From the NCBI RefSeq assembly GCF_051401765.1, contig NW_027480468.1:1426001-1490000 (forward strand): DNA of 64,000 nucleotides, in the 5' to 3' direction. How positions within the stretch are numbered: the stretch's first letter is position 1; every line of letters starts with the position of its first letter. Source of the stretch: Calliopsis andreniformis (Eukaryota; Arthropoda; Insecta; Hymenoptera; Andrenidae). Below are positions 52,082 to 64,000 of this stretch, in pieces. Both the position numbers and the translations under genes were made by a program. The notes beneath the pieces were generated by a model. That model made no database searches. It saw nothing but the letters and a program-made list of their open reading frames with translations, and was not told the DNA's origin.

Positions 52082-55000
52082 CAATCGTCAATCCTCAATA
52101 CTCAAGCTTCAATCCTCAATCCTCAATCCTCAATCCTCAATCCTCAATCCTCAATATTCAACACACAACCCTCAGCCATCCATCCTCAATACTCAACCAT
52201 CAATCCTCAATTCTCAACACTCAATAGATTATACTGAATTCTCATGGTTGAATACTCAATCCATAATATACAATAATCAAATCTCAATCCTCAAACATTA
52301 ATTCTCAAAACTCAGTCCTCAACACTCAGTCCTCTCTCTTCAATCCTCCATCCTCAATCCTCAATCTTCAATCCTCAATACTCAATCTTCAATCCTCAAT
52401 CCTCAATCCTCAATCCTCAATCCTCTATCCTCAATCCTCAATCCTCAATATTCAACACACAACCCTCAGCCATCCATCCTCAATACTCAACCATCAATCC
52501 TCAATTCTCAACACTCAATAGATTATACTGAATTCTCATGGTTGAATACTCAATCCATAATATACAATAATCAAATCTCAATCCTCAAACATTAATTCTC
52601 AAAACTCAGTCCTCAACACTCAGTCCTCTCTCTTCAATCCTCCATCCTCAATCCTCAATCTTCAATCCTCAATACTCAATCTTCAATCCTCAATCCTCAA
52701 TCCTCAATCCTCAATCCTCTATCCTCATTCTTCAATCCTCATCACCCAGTCCTCAATCTTCTATCCTCAATCCACAACCCTCGATCCTCAATCCTCAATC
52801 TTCAATCATCAATATTCAATCTTCCGTCCGCAATCCTCAATCCTCAATCCTCAATCCTCAATCCTCAATGTTCAATCCGCAATACCCAACCCTCAATCTT
52901 CAATACTCAATCCTCAATACCCAATCCTCAATCGTCAATCCCCAATCCTCTATCCACAATTCTCAATCCTCAACCCTCAGTCCTCAGTCCTCAAACCTCA
53001 ATCCTCCGCCCTCAGCCCTCATCGTCAATCCTCAATCCTCAATCCTCAATTTTCAATCCTCAATAATCAATCTTCAATCCTCAATCCTCAATCCTCAATT
53101 CTCAATCCTCAATCGTCAGTCTTCAATCCTCAATACTCAATCTTCAATCCTGAATCCTCAGTCCTCAATCCTCAATCCTCATTCTTCAATCCTCAATACC
53201 CAATTCTCAATCCTCAATGTTCAATCCGCAATACCCAACCCTCAATCTTCAATACTCAATCCTCAATACCCAATCCTCAATCCTCAGTCCTCAGTCCTCA
53301 AACCACAATCCTCAACCCTCAGCCCTCATCCTCATTCCTCAATCCTCAACCCTCAGTCCTCCGTCCTCAAACCTCAAACCTCAGCCCTCAGACCTCATCC
53401 TCAATACTTAATCCTCAATCCTCAATCCTCAATCTTCAATCCTCAATACTCAATCTTCAATCCTCAATCCTCAGTCCTCAAACCTCAATTCTGAATCCTG
53501 AATACTCAATCTTCAATCCTCAATGCTCAGTCGTCAATGCTCTACCATCAATCTTCAATCCTCAATCCTCAATGCTCAATACTCAATCCTCATTCTTCAA
53601 TCCTCAATACCCAAACCTCAACCTTCAATCCTGAATCCTCAATGCTCAATTCTCAATCCCCAATCCTCAACCCTCAATATTCAATCCTCAATACTCAATC
53701 TTCAATCCTCAATCCTCAATCCTCAGTCATCAATTCTCAATCTTCAATTCTCAATCGTGAATCCTCACTCCTCAATCCTCAATCCTCAATCCTCGTTCCT
53801 CAAACCTCAATCCTCAACCCTCAGTCCTCATTCTCAATTCTCAATGCTCAATTCTCAATCCTCAATCCTCAATCCTCAACCCTCAATCCTCAGTCCTCAG
53901 TCCTCAAACCACAATCCTCAACCCTCAGCCCTCATCCTCATTCCTCAATCCTCAACCCTCAGTCCTCCGTCCTCAAACCTCAAACCTCAGCCCTCAGACC
54001 TCATCCTCAATACTCAATCCTCAATCCTCAATCCTCAATCTTCAATCCTCAATACTCAATCTTCAATCCTCAATCCTCAGTCCTCAAACCTCAATTCTGA
54101 ATCCTGAATACTCAATCTTCAATCTTCAATCCTCAGTCCTCAATACTCTACCATCAATCTTCAATCCTCAATGCTCAATACTCAATCCTCATTCTTCAAT
54201 CCTCAATACCCAATCCTCAATCTTCAACCCTGAATCCTCAATGCTCAATTCTCAATCCTCAATCCTCAACCCTCAATATTCAATCCTCAATACTCAATCT
54301 TCAATCCTCAATCCTCAATCCTCAGTCATCAATTCTCAATCTTCAATTCTCAATCGTGAATCCTCAATCCTCAATCCTCAATCCTCAATCCTCGTTCCTC
54401 AAACCTCAACCCTCAACCCTCAGTCCTCATTCTCAATTCTCAATGCTCAATTCTCAATCCTCAATCCTCAATCCTCAATCCTCAATCTTCAATCCTCAAT
54501 AATCAATCTCCAATCCTAGATCCTCAATCCCCAATCATCAATCCTTAATCCTCAATCTTGAATCCTCGATACCCAGTCCTCAATCTTCAATGCTCAATGC
54601 TCAATCCTCAATCCTCAATCCTCAGTCCTCAATCCTCAATCCTCAATCCTCAAACCTCAAACCTCAACCATCAGTCCTCGTCCTCAAACCTCAACCCTCA
54701 ATCCTCCATCCTGAATCCTCAATACTCAATCCTCAATCTTCAATCCTCAATACTCAATCTTCAATCCTAAATCCTCGATCCTCAATCCTCAATCCTCATT
54801 CCTCAATCCTCAATACCCAATCCTCAATCCTCAATCCTCAATCCTCAGTCCTCAATTCTCCATCCTCAATCCTCAATCCTCAATCCTCAATCCTCAATCC
54901 TCAATCCTCAATCATCCACCTCAATCTTCAATACTCAATCCTCAATCCTCATTCCTCAATCCTCAATACTCAACCATCAATCCTCAATTCTCAATCCTCA

Positions 55001-55495
55001 ATCCTCAATATTCAACACACAACCCTCAACCATCAATTCTCAATACCCAACCATCAATCCTCAATTATCAACACTCAATAGAATATCCTGAATTCTCATG
55101 GTTTAATACTCAATCCACATTATTCAATAATCAAATCTCAATCCTCAAACATCAATCCTCAACACTCAATCCTCAACACTCAGTCCTCTCTCTTCAATCC
55201 TCCATCCTCAATCCTCAATCCTGAAGCATCAATCCTCAATCCTCAATACTCAACCCTCAATCCTCTGTCCTCAAAACTCAATCCCGAATCCTCAATCCTG
55301 AATCCTCATTCTTCAGCCCTCAGTCCTCAACAATCAATTGTCAATCCTCAATCCTCAATAGAATATCCTGAATTCACAGTTTTCAATACTCAATCCCCAT
55401 TCTTCAATCTTCAAATCTCAATACACAAACGTCAATTCTCATCACTCAAACCTCAACACTCAGTCCTCAATCTTCAATCCTCAATCCTCAATCCT
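52082..55495 (+). repeat. 3120-bp HOR, copy 3 (type a, 294-bp insertion)
   Basis: 3414 bp long, that is 3120 plus 294 (42 heptamers). The extra length is a tandem duplication that includes the first A box. The rest carries the a set of linked variants. It shares TCAGTCC near 53158 only with copy 4 and has a private TCAATGC near 53522. Confidence 0.9.
52137..52724 (+). repeat. 294-bp tandem duplication inside copy 3
   Basis: 52137-52430 and 52431-52724 are two copies of a 42-heptamer block; the A boxes at 52221 and 52515 mark it. The junction joins a TCTATCC unit to a TCAATCC run that matches 52137, so the exchange happened in perfect register between plain heptamers. Confidence 0.92.
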
Positions 55496-58400
55496 CAATC
55501 GTCAATCCTCAATACTCAAGCTTCAATCCTCAATCCTCAATCCTCAATCCTCAATCCTCAATCCTCAATATTCAACACACAACCCTCAGCCATCCATCCT
55601 CAATACTCAACCATCAATCCTCAATTCTCAACACTCAATAGATTATACTGAATTCTCATGGTTGAATACTCAATCCATAATATACAATAATCAAATCTCA
55701 ATCCTCAAACATTAATTCTCAAAACTCAGTCCTCAACACTCAGTCCTCTCTCTTCAATCCTCCATCCTCAATCCTCAATCTTCAATCCTCAATACTCAAT
55801 CTTCAATCCTCAATCCTCAATCCTCAATCCTCAATCCTCTATCCTCATTCTTCAATCCTCATCACCCAGTCCTCAATCTTCTATCCTCAATCCACAACCC
55901 TCGATCCTCAATCCTCAATCTTCAATCATCAATATTCAATCTTCCGTCCGCAATCCTCAATCCTCAATCCTCAATCCTCAATCCTCAATGTTCAATCCGC
56001 AATACCCAACCCTCAATCTTCAATACTCAATCCTCAATACCCAATCCTCAATCGTCAATCCCCAATCCTCTATCCACAATTCTCAATCCTCAACCCTCAG
56101 TCCTCAGTCCTCAAACCTCAATCCTCCGCCCTCAGCCCTCATCGTCAATCCTCAATCCTCAATCCTCAATTTTCAATCCTCAATAATCAATCTTCAATCC
56201 TCAATCCTCAATCCTCAATTCTCAATCCTCAATCGTCAGTCTTCAATCCTCAATACTCAATCTTCAATCCTGAATCCTCAGTCCTCAATCCTCAATCCTC
56301 ATTCTTCAATCCTCAATACCCAATTCTCAATCCTCAATGTTCAATCCGCAATACCCAACCCTCAATCTTCAATACTCAATCCTCAATACCCAATCCTCAA
56401 TCCTCAGTCCTCAGTCCTCAAACCACAATCCTCAACCCTCAGCCCTCATCCTCATTCCTCAATCCTCAACCCTCAGTCCTCCGTCCTCAAACCTCAAACC
56501 TCAGCCCTCAGACCTCATCCTCAATACTTAATCCTCAATCCTCAATCCTCAATCTTCAATCCTCAATACTCAATCTTCAATCCTCAATCCTCAGTCCTCA
56601 AACCTCAATTCTGAATCCTGAATACTCAATCTTCAATCCTCAATCCTCAGTCGTCAATGCTCTACCATCAATCTTCAATCCTCAATCCTCAATGCTCAAT
56701 ACTCAATCCTCATTCTTCAATCCTCAATACCCAAACCTCAACCTTCAATCCTGAATCCTCAATGCTCAATTCTCAATCCCCAATCCTCAACCCTCAATAT
56801 TCAATCCTCAATACTCAATCTTCAATCCTCAATCCTCAATCCTCAGTCATCAATTCTCAATCTTCAATTCTCAATCGTGAATCCTCACTCCTCAATCCTC
56901 AATCCTCAATCCTCGTTCCTCAAACCTCAATCCTCAACCCTCAGTCCTCATTCTCAATTCTCAATGCTCAATTCTCAATCCTCAATCCTCAATCCTCAAC
57001 CCTCAATCCTCAGTCCTCAGTCCTCAAACCACAATCCTCAACCCTCAGCCCTCATCCTCATTCCTCAATCCTCAACCCTCAGTCCTCCGTCCTCAAACCT
57101 CAAACCTCAGCCCTCAGACCTCATCCTCAATACTCAATCCTCAATCCTCAATCCTCAATCTTCAATCCTCAATACTCAATCTTCAATCCTCAATCCTCAG
57201 TCCTCAAACCTCAATTCTGAATCCTGAATACTCAATCTTCAATCTTCAATCCTCAGTCCTCAATACTCTACCATCAATCTTCAATCCTCAATGCTCAATA
57301 CTCAATCCTCATTCTTCAATCCTCAATACCCAATCCTCAATCTTCAACCCTGAATCCTCAATGCTCAATTCTCAATCCTCAATCCTCAACCCTCAATATT
57401 CAATCCTCAATACTCAATCTTCAATCCTCAATCCTCAATCCTCAGTCATCAATTCTCAATCTTCAATTCTCAATCGTGAATCCTCAATCCTCAATCCTCA
57501 ATCCTCAATCCTCGTTCCTCAAACCTCAACCCTCAACCCTCAGTCCTCATTCTCAATTCTCAATGCTCAATTCTCAATCCTCAATCCTCAATCCTCAATC
57601 CTCAATCTTCAATCCTCAATAATCAATCTCCAATCCTAGATCCTCAATCCCCAATCATCAATCCTTAATCCTCAATCTTGAATCCTCGATACCCAGTCCT
57701 CAATCTTCAATGCTCAATGCTCAATCCTCAATCCTCAATCCTCAGTCCTCAATCCTCAATCCTCAATCCTCAAACCTCAAACCTCAACCATCAGTCCTCG
57801 TCCTCAAACCTCAACCCTCAATCCTCCATCCTGAATCCTCAATACTCAATCCTCAATCTTCAATCCTCAATACTCAATCTTCAATCCTAAATCCTCGATC
57901 CTCAATCCTCAATCCTCATTCCTCAATCCTCAATACCCAATCCTCAATCCTCAATCCTCAATCCTCAGTCCTCAATTCTCCATCCTCAATCCTCAATCCT
58001 CAATCCTCAATCCTCAATCCTCAATCCTCAATCATCCACCTCAATCTTCAATACTCAATCCTCAATCCTCATTCCTCAATCCTCAATACTCAACCATCAA
58101 TCCTCAATTCTCAATCCTCAATCCTCAATATTCAACACACAACCCTCAACCATCAATTCTCAATACCCAACCATCAATCCTCAATTATCAACACTCAATA
58201 GAATATCCTGAATTCTCATGGTTTAATACTCAATCCACATTATTCAATAATCAAATCTCAATCCTCAAACATCAATCCTCAACACTCAATCCTCAACACT
58301 CAGTCCTCTCTCTTCAATCCTCCATCCTCAATCCTCAATCCTGAAGCATCAATCCTCAATCCTCAATACTCAACCCTCAATCCTCTGTCCTCAAAACTCA

Positions 58401-58615
58401 ATCCCGAATCCTCAATCCTGAATCCTCATTCTTCAGCCCTCAGTCCTCAACAATCAATTGTCAATCCTCAATCCTCAATAGAATATCCTGAATTCACAGT
58501 TTTCAATACTCAATCCCCATTCTTCAATCTTCAAATCTCAATACACAAACGTCAATTCTCATCACTCAAACCTCAACACTCAGTCCTCAATCTTCAATCC
58601 TCAATCCTCAATCCT
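55496..58615 (+). repeat. 3120-bp HOR, copy 4 (type a)
   Basis: A boxes at 55635 and 58195, B box at 58475, AAGCTT at 55518. Carries the a set of variants and shares the TCAGTCC change (56278) with copy 3, which suggests that these two neighbours are the most closely related pair. It lacks the 294-bp duplication. Confidence 0.9.
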
Positions 58616-61600
58616 CAATCGTCAATCCTCAATACTCAAGCTTCAATCCTCAATCCTCAATCCTCAATCCTCAATCCTCAATCCTCAATATTCAACACAC
58701 AACCCTCAGCCATCCATCCTCAATACTCAACCATCAATCCTCAATTCTCAACACTCAATAGATTATACTGAATTCTCATGGTTGAATACTCAATCCATAA
58801 TATACAATAATCAAATCTCAATCCTCAAACATTAATTCTCAAAACTCAGTCCTCAACACTCAGTCCTCTCTCTTCAATCCTCCATCCTCAATCCTCAATC
58901 TTCAATCCTCAATACTCAATCTTCAATCCTCAATCCTCAATCCTCAATCCTCAATCCTCTATCCTCATTCTTCAATCCTCATCACCCAGTCCTCAATCTT
59001 CTATCCTCAATCCACAACCCTCGATCCTCAATCCTCAATCTTCAATCATCAATATTCAATCTTCCGTCCGCAATCCTCAATCCTCAATCCTCAATCCTCA
59101 ATCCTCAATGTTCAATCCGCAATACCCAACCCTCAATCTTCAATACTCAATCCTCAATACCCAATCCTCAATCTTCAATCCCCAATCCTCTATCCACAAT
59201 TCTCAATCCTCAACCCTCAGTCCTCAGTCCTCAAACCTCAATCCTCCGCCCTCAGCCCTCATCGTCAATTCTCAATCCTCAATCCTCAATTTTCAATCCT
59301 CAATAATCAATCTTCAATCCTCAATCCTCAATCCTCAATTCTCAATCCTCAATCGTCAGTCTTCAATCCTCAATACTCAATCTTCAATCCTGAATCCTCA
59401 ATCCTCAATCCTCAATCCTCATTCTTCAATCCTCAATACCCAATTCTCAATCCTCAATGTTCAATCCGCAATACCCAACCCTCAATCTTCAATACTCAAT
59501 CCTCAATACCCAATCCTCAATCCTCAGTCCTCAGTCCTCAAACCACAATCCTCAAACCTCAGCCCTCATCCTCATTCCTCAATCCTCAACCCTCAGTCCT
59601 CCGTCCTCAAACCTCAAACCTCAGCCCTCAGACCTCATCCTCAATACTCAATCCTCAATCCTCAATCCTCAATCTTCAATCCTCAATACTCAATCTTCAA
59701 TCCTCAATCCTCAGTCCTCAAACCTCAATTCTGAATCCTGAATACTCAATCTTCAATCCTCAATCCTCAGTCGTCAATGCTCTACCATCAATCTTCAATC
59801 CTCAATCCTCAATGCTCAATACTCAATCCTCATTCTTCAATCCTCAATACCCAAACCTCAATCTTCAATCCTGAATCCTCAATGCTCAATTCTCAATCCC
59901 CAATCCTCAACCCTCAATATTCAATCCTCAATACTCAATCTTCAATCCTCAATCCTCAATCCTCAGTCATCAATTCTCAATCTTCAATTCTCAATCGTGA
60001 ATCCTCACTCCTCAATCCTCAATCCTCAATCCTCGTTCCTCAAACCTCAATCCTCAACCCTCAGTCCTCATTCTCAATTCTCAATGCTCAATTCTCAATC
60101 CTCAATCCTCAATCCTCAACCCTCAATCCTCAGTCCTCAGTCCTCAAACCACAATCCTCAACCCTCAGCCCTCATCCTCATTCCTCAATCCTCAACCCTC
60201 AGTCCTCCGTCCTCAAACCTCAAACCTCAGCCCTCAGACCTCATCCTCAATACTCAATCCTCAATCCTCAATCCTCAATCTTCAATCCTCAATACTCAAT
60301 CTTCAATCCTCAATCCTCAGTCCTCAAACCTCAATTCTGAATCCTGAATACTCAATCTTCAATCTTCAATCCTCAGTCCTCAATACTCTACCATCAATCT
60401 TCAATCCTCAATGCTCAATACTCAATCCTCATTCTTCAATCCTCAATACCCAATCCTCAATCTTCAACCCTGAATCCTCAATGCTCAATTCTCAATCCTC
60501 AATCCTCAACCCTCAATATTCAATCCTCAATACTCAATCTTCAATCCTCAATCCTCAATCCTCAGTCATCAATTCTCAATCTTCAATTCTCAATCGTGAA
60601 TCCTCAATCCTCAATCCTCAATCCTCAATCTTCGTTCCTCAAACCTCAACCCTCAACCCTCAGTCCTCATTCTCAATTCTCAATGCTCAATTCTCAATCC
60701 TCAATCCTCAATCCTCAATCCTCAATCTTCAATCCTCAATAATCAATCTCCAATCCTAGATCCTCAATCCCCAATCATCAATCCTTAATCATCAATCTTG
60801 AATCCTCGATACCCAGTCCTCAATCTTCAATGCTCAATGCTCAATCCTCAATCCTCAACCCTCAGTCCTCAATCCTCAATCCTCAATCCTCAAACCTCAA
60901 ACCTCAACCATCAGTCCTCGTCCTCAAACCTCAACCCTCAATCCTCCATCCTGAATCCTCAATACTCAATCCTCAATCTTCAATCCTCAATACTCAATCT
61001 TCAATCCTAAATCCTCGATCCTCAATCCTCAATCCTCATTCCTCAATCCTCAATACCCAATCCTCAATCCTCAATCCTCAATCCTCAGTCCTCAATTCTC
61101 CATCCTCAATCCTCAATCCTCAATCCTCAATCCTCAATCCTCAATCCTCAATCATCCACCTCAATCTTCAATACTCAATCCTCAATCCTCATTCCTCAAT
61201 CCTCAATACTCAACCATCAATCCTCAATTCTCAATCCTCAATCCTCAATATTCAACACACAACCCTCAACCATCAATTCTCAATACCCAACCATCAATCC
61301 TCAATTATCAACACTCAATAGAATATCCTGAATTCTCATGGTTTAATACTCAATCCACATTATTCAATAATCAAATCTCAATCCTCAAACATCAATCCTC
61401 AACACTCAATCCTCAACACTCAGTCCTCTCTCTTCAATCCTCCATCCTCAATCCTCAATCCTGAAGCGTCAATCCTCAATCCTCAATACTCAACCCTCAA
61501 TCCTCTGTCCTCAAAACTCAATCCCGAATCCTCAATCCTGAATCCTCATTCTTCAGCCCTCAGTCCTCAACAATCAATTGTCAATCCTCAATCCTCAATA

Positions 61601-61735
61601 GAATATCCTGAATTCACAGTTTTCAATACTCAATCCCCATTCTTCAATCTTCAAATCTCAATACACAAACGTCAATTCTCATCACTCAAACCTCAACACT
61701 CAGTCCTCAATCTTCAATCCTCAATCCTCAATCCT
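58616..61735 (+). repeat. 3120-bp HOR, copy 5 (type b)
   Basis: A boxes at 58755 and 61315, B box at 61595, AAGCTT at 58638. Carries the b set and shares TCAATTC near 59268 with copy 2 alone. A private TCAAACC replaces TCAACCC near 59553. Confidence 0.9.
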
Positions 61736-64000
61736 CAATCGTCAATCCTCAATACTCAAGCTTCAATCCTCAATCCTCAATCCTCAATCCTCAATCCTCA
61801 ATCCTCAATATTCAACACACAACCCTCAGCCATCCATCCTCAATACTCAACCATCAATCCTCAATTCTCAACACTCAATAGATTATACTGAATTCTCATG
61901 GTTGAATACTCAATCCATAATATACAATAATCAAATCTCAATCCTCAAACATTAATTCTCAAAACTCAGTCCTCAACACTCAGTCCTCTCTCTTCAATCC
62001 TCCATCCTCAATCCTCAATCTTCAATCCTCAATACTCAATCTTCAATCCTCAATCCTCAATCCTCAATCCTCAATCCTCTATCCTCATTCTTCAATCCTC
62101 ATCACCCAGTCCTCAATCTTCTATCCTCAATCCACAACACTCGATCCTCAATCCTCAATCTTCAATCATCAATATTCAATCTTCCGTCCGCAATCCTCAT
62201 TCCTCAATCCTCAATCCTCAATCCTCAATGTTCAATCCGCAATACCCAACCCTCAATCTTCAATACTCAATCCTCAATACCCAATCCTCAATCTTCAATC
62301 CCCAATCCTCTATCCACAATTCTCAATCCTCAACCCTCAGTCCTCAGTCCTCAAACCTCAATCCTCCGCCCTCAGCCCTCATCGTCAATCCTCAATCCTC
62401 AATCCTCAATTTTCAATCCTCAATAATCAATCTTCAATCCTCAATCCTCAATCCTCAATTCTCAATCCTCAATCGTCAGTCTTCAATCCTCAATACTCAA
62501 TCTTCAATCCTGAATCCTCAATCCTCAATCCTCAATCCTCATTCTTCAATCCTCAATACCCAATTCTCAATCCTCAATGTTCAACCCGCAATACCCAACC
62601 CTCAATCTTCAATACTCAATCCTCAATACCCAATCCTCAATCCTCAGTCCTCAGTCCTCAAACCACAATCCTCAACCCTCAGCCCTCATCCTCATTCCTC
62701 AATCCTCAACCCTCAGTCCTCCGTCCTCAAACCTCAAACCTCAGCCCTCAGACCTCATCCTCAATACTCAATCCTCAATCCTCAATCCTCAATCTTCAAT
62801 CCTCAATACTCAATCTTCAATCCTCAATCCTCAGTCCTCAAACCTCAATTCTGAATCCTGAATACTCAATCTTCAATCCTCAATCCTCAGTCGTCAATGC
62901 TCTACCATCAATCTTCAATCCTCAACCCTCAATGCTCAATACTCAATCCTCATTCTTCAATCCTCAATACCCAAACCTCAATCTTCAATCCTGAATCCTC
63001 AATGCTCAATTCTCAATCCCCAATCCTCAACCCTCAATATTCAATCCTCAATACTCAATCTTCAATCCTCAATCCTCAATCCTCAGTCATCAATTCTCAA
63101 TCTTCAATTCTCAATCGTGAATCCTCACTCCTCAATCCTCAATCCTCAATCCTCGTTCCTCAAACCTCAATCCTCAACCCTCAGTCCTCATTCTCAATTC
63201 TCAATGCTCAATTCTCAATCCTCAATCCTCAATCCTCAACCCTCAATCCTCAGTCCTCAGTCCTCAAACCACAATCCTCAACCCTCAGCCCTCATCCTCA
63301 TTCCTCAATCCTCAACCCTCAGTCCTCCGTCCTCAAACCTCAAACCTCAGCCCTCAGACCTCATCCTCAATACTCAATCCTCAATCCTCAATCCTCAATC
63401 TTCAATCCTCAATACTCAATCTTCAATCCTCAATCCTCAGTCCTCAAACCTCAATTCTGAATCCTGAATACTCAATCTTCAATCTTCAATCCTCAGTCCT
63501 CAATACTCTACCATCAATCTTCAATCCTCAATGCTCAATACTCAATCCTCATTCTTCAATCCTCAATACCCAATCCTCAATCTTCAACCCTGAATCCTCA
63601 ATGCTCAATTCTCAATCCTCAATCCTCAACCCTCAATATTCAATCCTCAATACTCAATCTTCAATCCTCAATCCTCAATCCTCAGTCATCAATTCTCAAT
63701 CTTCAATTCTCAATCGTGAATCCTCAATCCTCAATCCTCAATCCTCAATCCTCGTTCCTCAAACCTCAACCCTCAACCCTCAGTCCTCATTCTCAATTCT
63801 CAATGCTCAATTCTCAATCCTCAATCCTCAATCCTCAATCCTCAATCTTCAATCCTCAATAATCAATCTCCAATCCTAGATCCTCAATCCCCAATCATCA
63901 ATCCTTAATCATCAATCTTGAATCCTCGATACCCAGTCCTCAATCTTCAATGCTCAATGCTCAATCCTCAATCCTCAACCCTCAGTCCTCAATCCTCAAT
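61736..64000 (+). repeat. 3120-bp HOR, copy 6 (type b, cut by window end)
   Basis: First 2265 bp of a sixth copy, with the A box at 61875 and AAGCTT at 61758. It has the b variants at all sites it covers except TCAATTC, where it has TCAATCC (62388). Private changes include TCAACAC near 62136 and TCAACCC near 62582. The array evidently continues past the window. Confidence 0.9.

Larger units (their letters stand above)
1..64000 (+). repeat. Heptanucleotide satellite array, consensus TCAATCC
   Basis: The entire window is a head-to-tail array of 7-bp units with consensus TCAATCC on the + strand. I saw no segment in the opposite orientation and no inserted unique or transposon-like sequence. Units vary mainly in the last three bases and at position 4 (TCAATCT, TCAATAC, TCAATTC, TCAGTCC, TCAAACC, TCAACCC, TCGATCC, TGAATCC, TCATTCC). 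The + strand is very poor in G. The 7-bp register is kept nearly everywhere; occasional 6-bp units shift it by one base. The consensus has no stop codon in any + frame and a TGA every 21 bp in each - frame, so long + strand reading frames are a by-product. Both ends of the window are inside the array. Satellite DNA of this kind is typical of eukaryotic heterochromatin; the species and chromosomal location cannot be read from the sequence. Confidence 0.98.

Noticed and set aside
1..64000. CRISPR array
   Set aside because: The unit is only 7 bp with no unique spacers, and there are no cas-like genes. The periodicity is that of a satellite.
1..64000. Telomeric repeat
   Set aside because: GGATTGA is not one of the telomere repeats I know (TTAGGG, TTTAGGG, TTAGGC, TTAGG and relatives). 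Degenerate units, HOR structure and internal boxes do not fit an active telomere. A telomere-derived origin cannot be excluded.
1..64000. CCAAT boxes and homeodomain-like sites (TAATCC) as regulatory elements
   Set aside because: CCAAT and TAATCC occur as one-base variants of the repeat unit and carry no positional logic. Any motif one change from TCAATCC would appear many times by chance.
1..64000. CENP-B-box-like motif
   Set aside because: I looked for a TTCG...CGGGA-type motif on both strands and saw none. The + strand has almost no G, which makes it unlikely.
45842..64000. HOR copies as an assembly duplication artefact
   Set aside because: Copies carry private variants, two linked haplotypes in interleaved order, and one has a unique 294-bp duplication. 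Artefactual copying would give identical units. Read-level support still cannot be judged from the sequence alone.

Overview
The whole 64 kb window is one tandem satellite array. The basic unit is a 7-bp repeat, consensus TCAATCC on the + strand (GGATTGA on the - strand), always in the same orientation. I found no protein gene, rRNA, tRNA, transposon, CRISPR array or unique flank, and both window ends lie inside the array. A satellite this long and this homogeneous points to a eukaryotic heterochromatic region (pericentromeric, subtelomeric, sex-chromosome or similar) assembled from long reads. Nothing in the sequence identifies the taxon.

The + strand is built almost only from A, C and T, with G at roughly one or two per 60 bases by eye. 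Most units are variants of the consensus (such as TCAATCT, TCAATAC, TCAGTCC, TCAAACC, TCAACCC, TCAATTC); runs of perfect units reach only about 11. Almost all of the sequence I parsed sits on a 7-bp lattice, broken mainly by rare 6-bp units (typically TCATCC, TCGTCC, TCATTC). Long + strand open frames exist only because the heptamer has no stop in any + frame; they encode a low-complexity (SSILNPQ)n repeat and are not called as genes.

Layout. 1-3186: a module repeated at 22.3-24.2 kb and 26.5-29.7 kb. 3010-8739: two tandem 2865-bp units. 6031-13850: a 4403-bp displaced duplication. 9895-14795: a 3977-bp displaced duplication. 14796-16190: a mosaic with small 27-bp duplications. 16190-21545: a 5.4-kb block whose fuller copy is 29098-34970. 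22306-31939: two tandem 4.8-kb units. 34110-46940: two tandem units of about 6.2 and 6.6 kb. 45842-64000: a regular higher-order repeat (HOR) with a 3120-bp period, about 5.7 copies, one copy carrying a 294-bp internal duplication.

Diverged 112-bp landmark boxes (types A and B, 16 heptamers each, homologous to one another) recur 67 times by my count, often exactly 280 bp apart. They suggest an older 40-heptamer repeat beneath the present one. The history looks like nested unequal exchange or slippage in units of whole heptamers. The regular 3120-bp array is the youngest layer, and its unit is a chimera of modules found separately in the older left part.
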